Assembly: GCA_036725605.1 (NCBI GenBank)
Contig: DAIMDW010000001.1
Coordinates: forward strand, 496,001-560,000
DNA: 64,000 nucleotides
Source: CALBTQ01 sp036725605
GTDB taxonomy: Bacteria; Lernaellota; Lernaellaia; Lernaellales; Lernaellaceae
Reading direction: 5' to 3'
Part shown: positions 45,030-53,084 of the stretch, piece after piece
How positions within the stretch are numbered: the stretch's first letter is position 1
How the letters are laid out: every line of letters starts with the position of its first letter
Notes under the pieces: model-generated
Database searches by the model: none
Seen by the model: only the letters and a program-made list of their open reading frames with translations
Told to the model about the DNA's origin: nothing
Made by a program: the position numbers and the translations under genes

Positions 45030-45055
45030 GCCGCTCCTTCGGGGGCGGCCTTTTT
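45030..45055 (+). terminator. Rho-independent terminator of the small Cys-rich gene
   Basis: A GC-rich stem (GCCGCTCC with GGGGCGGC, loop TTCG) is followed by CTTTTT, 26 bases after the stop codon. Confidence 0.75.
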
Positions 45056-45935
45056 ATTGGTCGAAGGCGAAGACGCCGACGACGATCACGTGCGGTGGGA
45101 AGCCATACTTTTCCCGCAGTCGGGTATCGTTGCCGGTCAGCGTCCAGCGGCCGGGCATGCCCAGTTCCCGCGCGGCGAAATGGACGTGGCACATGCCGAT
45201 GCCCGCGTCGACGCCCTGGAAATTCAGCCCTTCGGCTCGATTCCACGCAATGATTTTCGGATAGTTGCGGATGCGTTTGGTGTCCAGCGCGAGTACGATG
45301 CTCCCCTCGTCGAGCAGATAAATCCACGGCTGCATGTTGCTGGCCGACGGCGCCCATCGCGCCATTTCGAATATCTCATGCAGTTTGGCGTCACTCGCCA
45401 GCACGTCGCTCGCCGGCCGTCCCCATCGTTGGTGAAAAACGATCTCGTGCATCGGCCGCCGGTTGTCGAGGCGCCCCATCGCGCGCATCGAGCGTTCGGC
45501 GAATCGTCGCGAAGCCGCAAAACCCAACGGCGTGATGCACACGATGCGCTCGTCCGGCTCCTTCCGCACCGCTTTTTCCAGGACGCTCATTTTGAAATAG
45601 CCGCCGACCCAGCAAGTGCCCAAGCCCTCGCGTGTACATTCCAGAATGAATCGCTCGGTGACGAAGCCGAAATTTTCCTGGTACTGCGGACCGTCTTGCG
45701 AAATGCCGATCATCCACAGCGGCGCGTTTTTGATTTTGCCGTAGCTGCCGACCAGGCCGGTCATCGCCGTGTCGACCTGCTTCGCGGGAAACGGCAACAG
45801 CTTCAACCGCAGATCGTTGAGACGTTCCGTTTCCGTGAAGGTGGTCAGCAGGCGTTCAAGCTTCTCCGGCGGAACCGGTGTATCCAAAAACGAACGGTCG
45901 CTGCGACGCACACGCATGGCTTCAAGCAGATTCAT
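45054..45935 (-). CDS. Nitroreductase-fold protein
   Basis: A 293-residue protein of the FMN nitroreductase superfamily, with MRVRRSDRSFLDTPVPPEKL at the N-terminus (the classical RRSxR start), TCWVGGYFKMSVLEK and a second block WAPSASNMQPWIYLLDEGS. It is a tandem-domain or large form, as the usual size is about 180-220. I use the ATG at 45935, preceded by GGGAGA, rather than the one six codons earlier. It reads just after the acyltransferase gene and is probably in its operon. Substrate unknown. Confidence 0.85.
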   Translation of the reverse strand: MNLLEAMRVRRSDRSFLDTPVPPEKLERLLTTFTETERLNDLRLKLLPFPAKQVDTAMTGLVGSYGKIKNAPLWMIGISQDGPQYQENFGFVTERFILECTREGLGTCWVGGYFKMSVLEKAVRKEPDERIVCITPLGFAASRRFAERSMRAMGRLDNRRPMHEIVFHQRWGRPASDVLASDAKLHEIFEMARWAPSASNMQPWIYLLDEGSIVLALDTKRIRNYPKIIAWNRAEGLNFQGVDAGIGMCHVHFAARELGMPGRWTLTGNDTRLREKYGFPPHVIVVGVFAFDQ

Positions 45936-45949
45936 TCTCTCTCCCGTTT

Positions 45950-46954
45950 TCAATTATTATACGGACTGGGAACGCCTTCCGCCTGCACTTTCCAGCGGCG
46001 GTGAATCCAATGCCAGATTTCCGGATTCCCATAGATGATCCTCTCCACCGCTTTGGCCTGGTTGCGGGTGTTGATCAACAGTTCCATGTCGGGATCTTCC
46101 GGGTGCGCCTCCCAGGGCACTTCCTCGGTCACGACCAGTTTGAATTTTCCCGGCGCCACGCGACAAGCGTATCCGGCCACCACCGGCGCGCCGGTCTCAC
46201 GCGCCACCCAGGCGTTGGAACGCACGGTCGAAGCCGGGTGCCCCAGCCAATCGATCATCACGCCCTGGCTGCGTTTCATGTTCTGGTCGATAGCCATGAT
46301 GATCCCCTCGCCGCGCCGCAATCCTTCCATCACCCGCTGCATGGAATCGCGATGCGGCACCGATCCCAGGTTCATTTTCAGCCGTGACTGAACGATCGCT
46401 TTTTCGACCACCGGATTCGCTATCCGTTTGGCGACGATCGAGATCGGATACCCGGCGATGCCGACGCGCCCGGCGGCGATTTCCCAAACGCCGATGTGCC
46501 CGCCGATGAAGATCACACCCTTGCCTCGGTTGTAGGCGTCACGCAGCAACTCTTCGTTCTCGAACTCGAACGATTCATCCCAAAACGAGTCGTCCATCCG
46601 TGGAATAACGATGTAATTGAGTACGTGCCGGCCGAGGTTGAGCAGCGAAGCCTTGTAAATCGCCTCTTTTTCGGCGGCGGTTTTATCGTTGCCGTAGACG
46701 ATGTCCAGATTGGTCATCGCGATGCTGCGCCGAATGCGTAGCTTATACATCAGCCAACCGATCGCCGCGCCGAAACGATCCACGCCCTGCCAGGACAGCC
46801 GGGTGACGATCGCCGTATTCAGCCAAACAACAAATTTAGTCGCCCAACCGCCGCGGGGTTCGACAACCTGGGTCAGCTTGCCGACATACCGACCGGCTTC
46901 CTGTCTGGTCCACGGAAAAGTTGCGGAAGAAGTATCATCCATCGCGGTATCCAT
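45950..46954 (-). CDS. LpxL/HtrB-family acyltransferase
   Basis: A 334-residue membrane-associated acyltransferase of the lauroyl/myristoyl transferase family. GRHVLNYIVIPRMDDSF and the catalytic HX4E motif in FIGGHIGVWEIAAG are present, followed by MAIDQNMKRSQGVMIDWLGH. This family acylates lipid A or glycerophospholipids; presence supports an outer membrane. The ATG at 46954 has GGAG six bases upstream; earlier in-frame starts exist. Its stop lies 14 bases before the nitroreductase start. Confidence 0.87.
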   Translation of the reverse strand: MDTAMDDTSSATFPWTRQEAGRYVGKLTQVVEPRGGWATKFVVWLNTAIVTRLSWQGVDRFGAAIGWLMYKLRIRRSIAMTNLDIVYGNDKTAAEKEAIYKASLLNLGRHVLNYIVIPRMDDSFWDESFEFENEELLRDAYNRGKGVIFIGGHIGVWEIAAGRVGIAGYPISIVAKRIANPVVEKAIVQSRLKMNLGSVPHRDSMQRVMEGLRRGEGIIMAIDQNMKRSQGVMIDWLGHPASTVRSNAWVARETGAPVVAGYACRVAPGKFKLVVTEEVPWEAHPEDPDMELLINTRNQAKAVERIIYGNPEIWHWIHRRWKVQAEGVPSPYNN

Positions 46955-47007
46955 CTTCTGCTCCATCTGAAGCAAAAGATGTTGACACAGGAGGCGACGA
47001 ATTTCAA

Positions 47008-47460
47008 TTATCGCCTATTTCCGGCGGAGGGAGGCTCCGGCAGTGGTTTGAAATAAGCCACCGCGGCCCAGACGCCCAATGTGCCGAAAACCACGAACAC
47101 GAAAAGGTCGTGCAACATTTGCGTCTTGGAAAAAATGAAGAAAAACAGCCCGGCCAATGCATAGGCAATGTCCAGACCGATCAGGGTCATCAGCATGCCG
47201 TGAAAGCGCTCGATGCCGAAAAATATCTGACCGGACAAATAGGCCAAAAAGATCATCAACACGAAAGCGCCCGCCTGAAACAGGCTGTGCTCGGCGAACG
47301 CGGCGTTGGAATCCAGCAGGTAGGTGCTCACCAGGTTGAGCTTGTCCTGCAACCATTCCGACCAACTGGGCAGTGAGAAAAATGCCGCCAGGACCAGGTA
47401 GATGATCGTCTGAATGCCCATCGTCTTTTTCACTCGGCGATGGAGTACGACCTTTTCCAT
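47008..47460 (-). CDS. Small integral membrane protein
   Basis: A 150-residue protein with about four membrane helices (IQTIIYLVLAAFFSLP, AGAFVLMIFLAYLSGQIFF, LIGLDIAYALAGLFFFIF, FVFVVFGTLGVWAAVAYF) and a basic N-terminus. I do not recognise a family. GGAGG lies eight bases before the ATG. It stands in front of the acyltransferase gene in the same direction, 33 bases away, so they may be co-expressed. Confidence 0.75.
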   Translation of the reverse strand: MEKVVLHRRVKKTMGIQTIIYLVLAAFFSLPSWSEWLQDKLNLVSTYLLDSNAAFAEHSLFQAGAFVLMIFLAYLSGQIFFGIERFHGMLMTLIGLDIAYALAGLFFFIFSKTQMLHDLFVFVVFGTLGVWAAVAYFKPLPEPPSAGNRR

Positions 47461-47548
47461 GATTCACCTCCGGCTATGGGGAGGAAACCATTACAGTTTA
47501 ACACATTTGTCGTCGTTTATCTTCCGGGAAAATCCGGTCGGGGCAAGA

Positions 47549-48697
47549 TCAGCCGTCCCGAAGATGTTTATCGAAAAATTCCAGAATCTCCGACATGCCG
47601 TCGACGTAACCGTAGGCCACGACCATGATCGGAATCGGATAGCTGTCTGTATAGTTGATCGCATTGTTGTACGGATACAACAGCGGCGTCGTTTCGTCGA
47701 TAATCACTGGCCCGGGAACAATATTAAAATACCATCCTTGCAGGTCCGACACATAGGCGCGAAAACCGGGATTGATGCGCGCCGTGAGGTTGCTGGTCAC
47801 GCTGCCGCCCGAATGGCCGATCAGGCCGATCCGCTCGTTGTCGATCTCCGGCAGGTACTGCAAGTACTTGAGCGCCAGACTGGTCTCGTAGACCCGCAAC
47901 GCCATGAAGGAAAATCCGGCTTCCAGCAAACTTTGGGAAACCTGAGATTCGACCTCATCCGCCCGATCGGCCCGCATCGATAAAACCAACAAGGCGATGC
48001 CGGATTCCGGGTATGCTTCGCCATCATAATAATATATGTAATGGGAGGCGGTTTCGTTGTGTCCATGAATGGCGACGACCGCCGGATGCGGCCCTTCGGT
48101 TTTCGGCGTCAATAGAATGCCCTGGAAATCGCCGACGTACGGATCGGAGAAAATCATTTCGCGCTCATAATAATCGTCCGTCTCACTACGGCGAACGGTG
48201 GTCACGACCAGTTCCCGCTCGTTGAGGCCGTCCAGCAGGAAATCCAGGTTTATCGCTTCGGTTATCAGTGAAACCAGCGTATCGTTGTCTTGCAGGTAAT
48301 TATCGGCGACCGGATCGAGAACGTTCACCAGCTCTTGCTCGATCTTGGCGAATTGCCGCCACAGTCGCCTGGTGGAAATCGGCCGCGCGTGATCGGCCGC
48401 CAGGTCAATAAACCGAAAATAATCTTTCCAATTGGGCTCGAATACCCGGTTGGATTCTTCGACTTCCTTTACGTTGTAGGGATTGTAGTGGCGATTGGCC
48501 AGCCCGCTTTCGACAGCCGGCGTTTCCATCGTCCGGACAACGGTAATATCGTCGTCCTCCTCCTCGCCGTCGTCATCGTCGGCATTGCCGTAATCATTCC
48601 CCCCGGGATGGTTAATTTCATTGTTCGGTACATCGCAAGCAATGACCGCCAACGCACTCACCAACATCGCAATGAGGGCAATTCGCCGCAGCTTCAT
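47549..48697 (-). CDS. Alpha/beta hydrolase (esterase-like) lipoprotein with acidic linker
   Basis: A 382-residue lipoprotein. Signal ending ALAVIACDVPN, a short acidic linker (NADDDDGEEEDDD), then an alpha/beta hydrolase domain: entry strand PHPAVVAIHGHNETASHYIY, nucleophile elbow in LIGHSGGSVTSNL, and a probable catalytic acid/His region toward the C-terminus (PIMVVAYGYVDGMSEI). The fold is like acetyl-xylan esterase and dienelactone-hydrolase-like enzymes. The ATG at 48697 gives the tight signal peptide; 12 bases upstream is another ATG. Confidence 0.83.
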   Translation of the reverse strand: MKLRRIALIAMLVSALAVIACDVPNNEINHPGGNDYGNADDDDGEEEDDDITVVRTMETPAVESGLANRHYNPYNVKEVEESNRVFEPNWKDYFRFIDLAADHARPISTRRLWRQFAKIEQELVNVLDPVADNYLQDNDTLVSLITEAINLDFLLDGLNERELVVTTVRRSETDDYYEREMIFSDPYVGDFQGILLTPKTEGPHPAVVAIHGHNETASHYIYYYDGEAYPESGIALLVLSMRADRADEVESQVSQSLLEAGFSFMALRVYETSLALKYLQYLPEIDNERIGLIGHSGGSVTSNLTARINPGFRAYVSDLQGWYFNIVPGPVIIDETTPLLYPYNNAINYTDSYPIPIMVVAYGYVDGMSEILEFFDKHLRDG

Positions 48698-48946
48698 CAC
48701 TTTTTCCATTTCCTTGGCATTGGTTCGGAAGGATACTGATTTCTTTCATGATCCCCGAACCCAGGTAAAATATCGACACCCGCGTTACCAAGGACCACTT
48801 GGCGCCATCCAGGCTTACGCCGCCCTCCGATTGCTCCTTAAATTAACACCAAATGTAAGCACACTCAATTTAATTGTTAGGGCTAGCGAAAAATTAATAT
48901 TTCCAGATGGCAACCGGTGAAAATAACCACTATTGCCGCAATATCA

Positions 48947-48959
48947 ATCAGTTACTGAT
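48947..48959. other. Perfect inverted repeat flush with left cyuA repeat
   Basis: ATCAGT T ACTGAT, seven-base arms if the flanking A and T are counted. It directly borders the left 90-bp cyuA copy and so may be the original hairpin downstream of cyuA. The 250 bases to the left of it up to 48697 hold no gene I can support. Confidence 0.5.
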
Positions 48960-48960
48960 T

Positions 48961-49050
48961 TCAATACCCCGCGAACCGCTTTTCGAGCATGATTTTGAGG
49001 ATCGTCCGGTCCGCTTCGATCATCCCCTGGCGGCTGAGCGTGCCGATGTT
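48961..49050 (-). repeat. Left copy of cyuA 3' end (90-bp direct repeat)
   Basis: Identical over 90 bases to 50784-50873, which is the last 30 codons including the stop of the cyuA-like gene; identity is lost exactly at the stop codon on one side and at a CAA/CAG synonymous change on the other. It encodes the disconnected tail of the enzyme (NIGTLSRQGMIEADR ... KRFAGY). Confidence 0.95.
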
Positions 49051-49084
49051 TTGCGATGACGACAATGAACAAACAAAGACCGGA

Positions 49085-50692
49085 TTACGATTCTTTATTG
49101 TCCTTGCGAGTAACATTAGGTTCACATCCTTTCTCAATCGACCAGTTCCCGGATTTATTAGCAATCAATTGATTTTCTTCATATGTGCCTTTGCCCGCTT
49201 TATATACACGGATGCCATAATACCGATTCTCTTTGATCCGATTGCGACGCACTATCGGATCGCCATTTTCACTTGTAATTATTCCCGACGATTCATTGCC
49301 AAATATTTCATTATCTTCGAACGTGCCCCTGCCGTTCTTGTATACATAAACACCGCTCTGTTTGCCATTATAAATTCGGTTTCGTCGCACCGTTGGATCG
49401 CCATTTTCACTCGTTGCTATTCCCGATAATGCATTGCCAAATATTTCATTGTCTTCGAACGTGCCCTTGCCGCTCTCGTATACATAAACACCGCTCTGTT
49501 TGCCATCATGAATTCGATTGCGGCGCACTATTGGATCGCCGTTTTCCCTCGTTGCTATTCCCGATAATCCATTGCCGAATATTTCGTTATCTTCGAACGT
49601 GCCCTTGCCTCTCTCATAAATGAAAACGCCGCTGTAACGACCATCGTGAATTCGATTTCGCCGAACACGCGGGTCTGCTCCTCCATGTACGGCTAAACAG
49701 GCTTGACTTTGACTGGAAATATCACATCCTTCCAGTTCCAAGCATCCTTGTACAATGTTTACTGAATACCAATTTCCTTCACCGCATTGCCGTAATGTCA
49801 AGTTGATCAATCGGCCAAATTCCGTTTGAAATTTCACTACATTCGCTTCGTACGACTCAACAATGATCTCTTCCAATAAACCGTCGCCGATGATTTCCAA
49901 CGGTTTGTCGATTATCAAACTTTCCTTATACAATCCCGGTCGCACTAGAATCCTAGTTCCCGGTTCCGCTTGGCGAATGGCTGCACTGATTTTATTGTGG
50001 TCCCCTCGTCCGCGCATCGGATCGACAATCAATGTTGGTGGTTCTTTTCGTTTGACCGGCGCCACATTCGGTTTTTCCTTTTGGATTGTTGAGATTGAAG
50101 AGACTTCAGACTGTTCTATATTAACCTTTTTTACCTTTTTCCCAGTACTTTTCGCTTTTGCTTTCTTCTTGGGAGGCTCAATTCCCGCCTCCACAGCGTC
50201 ACGGATTTTGATCGCCATTTCGGCCAGTCGTTTGCCTACTTCCGGACTGGTAAATGGTTCAAAGCGCAGGTTAATCCAATCGATCCACTGTCGCTTGGCG
50301 ATATCCTCGGCAATCGGATCTTGCTTCCGTTTGGCTTCATCCGTCAGAGCAGGTGTGTCCACATACAAAATCGGGAAAATCAGGTCGTCGCGTCCAATAC
50401 TCTTTTCCCATTTCCAGAAAAGTTGGTATTCATTGCGGCATTCCGGGCGTTTCAAATAGCCTGGAGTAACGACAACAATTAATACAGTTGAGGCATCCAA
50501 ACCTTCTTCAATACGTTTTCTCCATTGTTTTCCCCATTCGATATCTCGTCGATCTTGAAAGATAACAAACGGGTCGCCGCTTTGTACAATAACTTCCTTT
50601 TCAAGACGTTCGCGCATAGTGGAAAGCCTGCCACCGTCCTGATCATCATTCTGATGGGCATAGCTGAAAAATGCCGCAGGTTTTCTGTCCAT
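49085..50692 (-). CDS. TIR domain - parallel beta-helix protein (candidate defence effector)
   Basis: A 535-residue protein. Residues 6-150 are a TIR domain: AAFFSYAHQND, FVIFQDRRDIEWGKQWRKRI and SxxCxxE-like PECRNEYQLFW with Glu88, the residue that is catalytic in bacterial TIR NADases. A Lys-rich linker (about 174-192) follows, then from about 210 a right-handed parallel beta-helix with 46-residue repeats such as NRIHDGKQSGVYVYESGKG. The ATG at 50692 is preferred because the promoter -10 lies downstream of the longer TTG start. It is AT-richer than neighbours, suggesting transfer. Probably an NAD-depleting or signalling effector with a sensor helix; experimental role unknown. Confidence 0.88.
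   Translation of the reverse strand: MDRKPAAFFSYAHQNDDQDGGRLSTMRERLEKEVIVQSGDPFVIFQDRRDIEWGKQWRKRIEEGLDASTVLIVVVTPGYLKRPECRNEYQLFWKWEKSIGRDDLIFPILYVDTPALTDEAKRKQDPIAEDIAKRQWIDWINLRFEPFTSPEVGKRLAEMAIKIRDAVEAGIEPPKKKAKAKSTGKKVKKVNIEQSEVSSISTIQKEKPNVAPVKRKEPPTLIVDPMRGRGDHNKISAAIRQAEPGTRILVRPGLYKESLIIDKPLEIIGDGLLEEIIVESYEANVVKFQTEFGRLINLTLRQCGEGNWYSVNIVQGCLELEGCDISSQSQACLAVHGGADPRVRRNRIHDGRYSGVFIYERGKGTFEDNEIFGNGLSGIATRENGDPIVRRNRIHDGKQSGVYVYESGKGTFEDNEIFGNALSGIATSENGDPTVRRNRIYNGKQSGVYVYKNGRGTFEDNEIFGNESSGIITSENGDPIVRRNRIKENRYYGIRVYKAGKGTYEENQLIANKSGNWSIEKGCEPNVTRKDNKES
49261..49674 (-). repeat. Three tandem 138-bp repeats in the beta-helix
   Basis: Repeats begin at 49261, 49399 and 49537, exactly 138 bp apart, each coding 46 residues, with strong nucleotide identity. 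This allows repeat-number change by recombination. Confidence 0.92.
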
Positions 50693-50719
50693 AGGGTTAA
50701 TAACCTTTGGTTGAATTAG

Positions 50720-50738
50720 GTTGATAACATTTATCAAC
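50720..50738. promoter_or_regulatory. Operator-like palindrome over the TIR promoter -10
   Basis: GTTGATAA CAT TTATCAAC, eight-base perfect arms around a three-base centre. It covers the predicted -10 box and start of transcription. Confidence 0.6.
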
Positions 50739-50757
50739 GTTAATAGGAGAGTGTCAA
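50728..50757 (-). promoter_or_regulatory. Predicted promoter of the TIR gene
   Basis: Read leftward: perfect -35 TTGACA (50757-50752), 18-base spacer, -10 TAAATG (50733-50728). The start of transcription falls about 30 bases before the ATG at 50692. Confidence 0.55.
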
Positions 50758-50783
50758 TGTGATAAGCCGTCTGTGTTGCTTGC

Positions 50784-50873
50784 TCAATACCCCGCGAACC
50801 GCTTTTCGAGCATGATTTTGAGGATCGTCCGGTCCGCTTCGATCATCCCCTGGCGGCTGAGCGTGCCGATGTT
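50784..50873 (-). repeat. Right copy of cyuA 3' end (90-bp direct repeat)
   Basis: The in-frame last 90 bases of the cyuA-like gene, perfectly identical to 48961-49050. Together they bracket the TIR gene and its promoter. Confidence 0.95.
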
Positions 50874-52097
50874 CTGCGAGGTTTTCTGGAACGACGTACC
50901 GATGATCCCCTCGGCCGAATGCACCGTCACTCCCTGCAGCGCGAACAGCGCCGCCTGCACCGCCGTGCCCGCCGCCGTCGCCAGCTTGAGCGCGCACGAA
51001 CCCTTCGCCCCGTCGCAGATCACCCCCGCCAGATCCTCGATCAGATTCGAAATCGACCCGGCGATGTGGTGGATGTCGCCGCCCAACAGGTAGGTCACCC
51101 CGGCCGCCGCGCCGGCTCCGGCGGCGATCGAACAACCACACACCGCCGACAGCCGCCCGGTGTGCGCCTTCACATAGGCCGTCACCAGGTGCGAAAAGGC
51201 GATCGCCTCCAGCAGCGTTTTCTGCTCGTATTCGATGAAATTCTTGACCGCGTAAATCGGCAGCACCGCCGTCAGACCGTGGTTGCCGCTGCCCGCCGAG
51301 GACATCGCCGGCAGTTTGACGCCCGCCATGCGCGCATCGGAAGCCGCCGAGGCCAGAATGCGCGCTTCGAGGATCATGTCGCGCTTGAGCAACCGTTGTT
51401 TGGCCAGCCGGTCGAAGGTCTTGCCCACGCCCAGCCCCGGCCCGTGCTTGAGGCCGTACTCGGCCAGGCGCAGATTGAGCGTGATGCTCTCCTGCAAAAA
51501 GGTGAAGTCGTCCTCGCTGAGATCGTCGAGCATCTCCAGCAGCGTTTCGAGCGTGACCGTGCGCAGCCATTCCTCCAGGCGCGCCAACTCGCCGTCGCCT
51601 TCCGCTTCGGTACTCACCCCCAGCGCCGTTGCGGCCGGCTGCCCGTCGAGCGTGAGGGAAACGAGATTGTCATGCACGTCGCGGATGATCGCCTCGCCGA
51701 CGGACGATCCGTTGCGCACCGTCGCGCGGATGAACAAGCCGATCTGGTTTTCCAGCAGGTTGACCTTCACGCCTCCCTGCTTGATCAGCCCCTTGGCCAG
51801 CCGCACGGTCTGTTCGTCGATCGGATCGAGCACCTCGAGCCGGCGCGTCGCATCGCCGCCGACCGCGCCCAACGCGGCCGCCATGTCCAGGCCGGTCAGG
51901 CCCGGCGCGCCCGGGATCGACACCGCGATGCCGTTTTTATAGATGTTGCCGTCGACCCACACTTCGATCGCCTCGATCGTTTTATCCGGCAGCACCAAGG
52001 CGGCCGCCGCCGCGCAATAGGCGATCGCCGCCGGCTCGGTGCAACCCAACGCCGGCGCCACTTCCATCCGCAGAATGTCTTGTACGCTGAAGGTCAT
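50784..52097 (-). CDS. CyuA/UPF0597-type L-cysteine desulfidase or L-serine dehydratase-like Fe-S enzyme
   Basis: A 437-residue enzyme of the UPF0597/CyuA group, which uses a [4Fe-4S] cluster to eliminate H2S from L-cysteine (or water from serine). The conserved cysteines are visible in PALGCTEPAAI, AVCGCSIAAGAGAAAG and ICDGAKGSCALKLA. Length is right. The last 30 codons are supplied by the right copy of the 90-bp repeat flanking the TIR cassette, so the coding sequence is intact but has a regenerated end. Annotated substrate should be tested, since the family includes both activities. Confidence 0.9.
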   Translation of the reverse strand: MTFSVQDILRMEVAPALGCTEPAAIAYCAAAAALVLPDKTIEAIEVWVDGNIYKNGIAVSIPGAPGLTGLDMAAALGAVGGDATRRLEVLDPIDEQTVRLAKGLIKQGGVKVNLLENQIGLFIRATVRNGSSVGEAIIRDVHDNLVSLTLDGQPAATALGVSTEAEGDGELARLEEWLRTVTLETLLEMLDDLSEDDFTFLQESITLNLRLAEYGLKHGPGLGVGKTFDRLAKQRLLKRDMILEARILASAASDARMAGVKLPAMSSAGSGNHGLTAVLPIYAVKNFIEYEQKTLLEAIAFSHLVTAYVKAHTGRLSAVCGCSIAAGAGAAAGVTYLLGGDIHHIAGSISNLIEDLAGVICDGAKGSCALKLATAAGTAVQAALFALQGVTVHSAEGIIGTSFQKTSQNIGTLSRQGMIEADRTILKIMLEKRFAGY

Positions 52098-52199
52098 TGT
52101 CGTTTGTTCCCCGCGCTGTGTGTTTTCAAATTATACGTGGCCCTTGCCCGGTTGCAACGTGGGCTGCCTTTTGCGATTATTCGATCTTGTGAGGGAACC

Positions 52200-53030
52200 A
52201 TGGATAAATACTTAAATGCCAATCGCCGTATGTGGGACGAGCGGGTTCGAGTGCACCAGAACGATTCCGAGTGCTACCCGGTTTCCGCCTTCAAAGCCGG
52301 CGACGAAAAAGCCGTGCCGCCCCTGCCCGACGATATCGGACCGGTGAACGGAAAATCGATTCTCCATCTGCAATGCCACTTCGGAATGGACAGCCTGGGA
52401 TGGACGCGCAAAGGAGCGAAGGTCACCGGCGTCGACTTCAGCCCCGTGGCCATTGCCCAGGCGCGGCAACTCAACGACGAGTTGGGGCTCGATGCGCGTT
52501 TCATCGAGACCGACATCGCCGATCTGCCCGCTCATCTGACCGGCCAATTCGATATCGTCATGACCTATTACGGCACGATTATCTGGCTGCCGGATCTGCG
52601 CCGTTGGGCCAAGGTGATCGCCCATTTCCTCAAGCCGGGCGGTTTTTTCTATCTCGCCGACACGCACCCGACCGCGCTTTGCTTTGATGTGTACGACGAC
52701 GATGCCGGCCTGCAACTACATTATGATTACTTCACCGACGGTCGTCCGCTGAAGTTCGAAGACGAAAGCGGATCATACGCCGATCCGACCGCAAAAACCG
52801 AAGCCAATCTTTCCTACGAATGGCAGCATTCGCTCGACGAGATCATCAACTCGCTGCTCGCCGCCGGTCTGCGCCTCAAATACATCCACGAGTTCCCGTA
52901 CGCCTTTTTCAATTTGTATTACAAGACGAAACCGGAGTTGATGTTCAAAGATGAAGCCGGTTGGTGGCGCTTGCGGGAAAAGGCGAACAGCCTGCCCTTG
53001 ATGTTCTCCCTCTGCGTCGAAAAACCGTAA
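52200..53030 (+). CDS. SAM-dependent methyltransferase
   Basis: A 276-residue class I methyltransferase. Motif I is replaced by the variant SILHLQCHFGMDSLGWTRKG; the acidic motif II is VTGVDFSPVAIAQARQ; post-I block FDIVMTYYGTIIW and LKPGGFFYLADTHPTAL follow. It resembles UbiE/BioC-like small-molecule methyltransferases often annotated as class I methyltransferases. A GAGGG precedes the ATG by six bases. It is transcribed away from the cyuA-like gene and ends at a strong bidirectional terminator. Confidence 0.88.
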   Translation: MDKYLNANRRMWDERVRVHQNDSECYPVSAFKAGDEKAVPPLPDDIGPVNGKSILHLQCHFGMDSLGWTRKGAKVTGVDFSPVAIAQARQLNDELGLDARFIETDIADLPAHLTGQFDIVMTYYGTIIWLPDLRRWAKVIAHFLKPGGFFYLADTHPTALCFDVYDDDAGLQLHYDYFTDGRPLKFEDESGSYADPTAKTEANLSYEWQHSLDEIINSLLAAGLRLKYIHEFPYAFFNLYYKTKPELMFKDEAGWWRLREKANSLPLMFSLCVEKP

Positions 53031-53061
53031 AAAAAGCCCCCGCGAACAACGGGGGCTTTTT
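53029..53061. terminator. Bidirectional terminator
   Basis: AGCCCCCG with CGGGGGCT around a seven-base loop, with a run of A on one side and a run of T on the other, between convergent genes. Confidence 0.92.
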
Positions 53062-53084
53062 CATTCTTTCTCAAGATCGGCGAA

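Noticed and set aside
48710..48960. Search for an integrase or tRNA in the gap left of the TIR cassette
   Set aside because: The 250 bases are AT-rich with no frame of family content; only the short inverted repeat at the repeat border was worth recording.
48961..49164. A 67-codon frame ending in the left cyuA tail
   Set aside because: It overlaps the TIR gene end, has no RBS, and its only recognisable residues are the duplicated cyuA tail, so it is a remnant.
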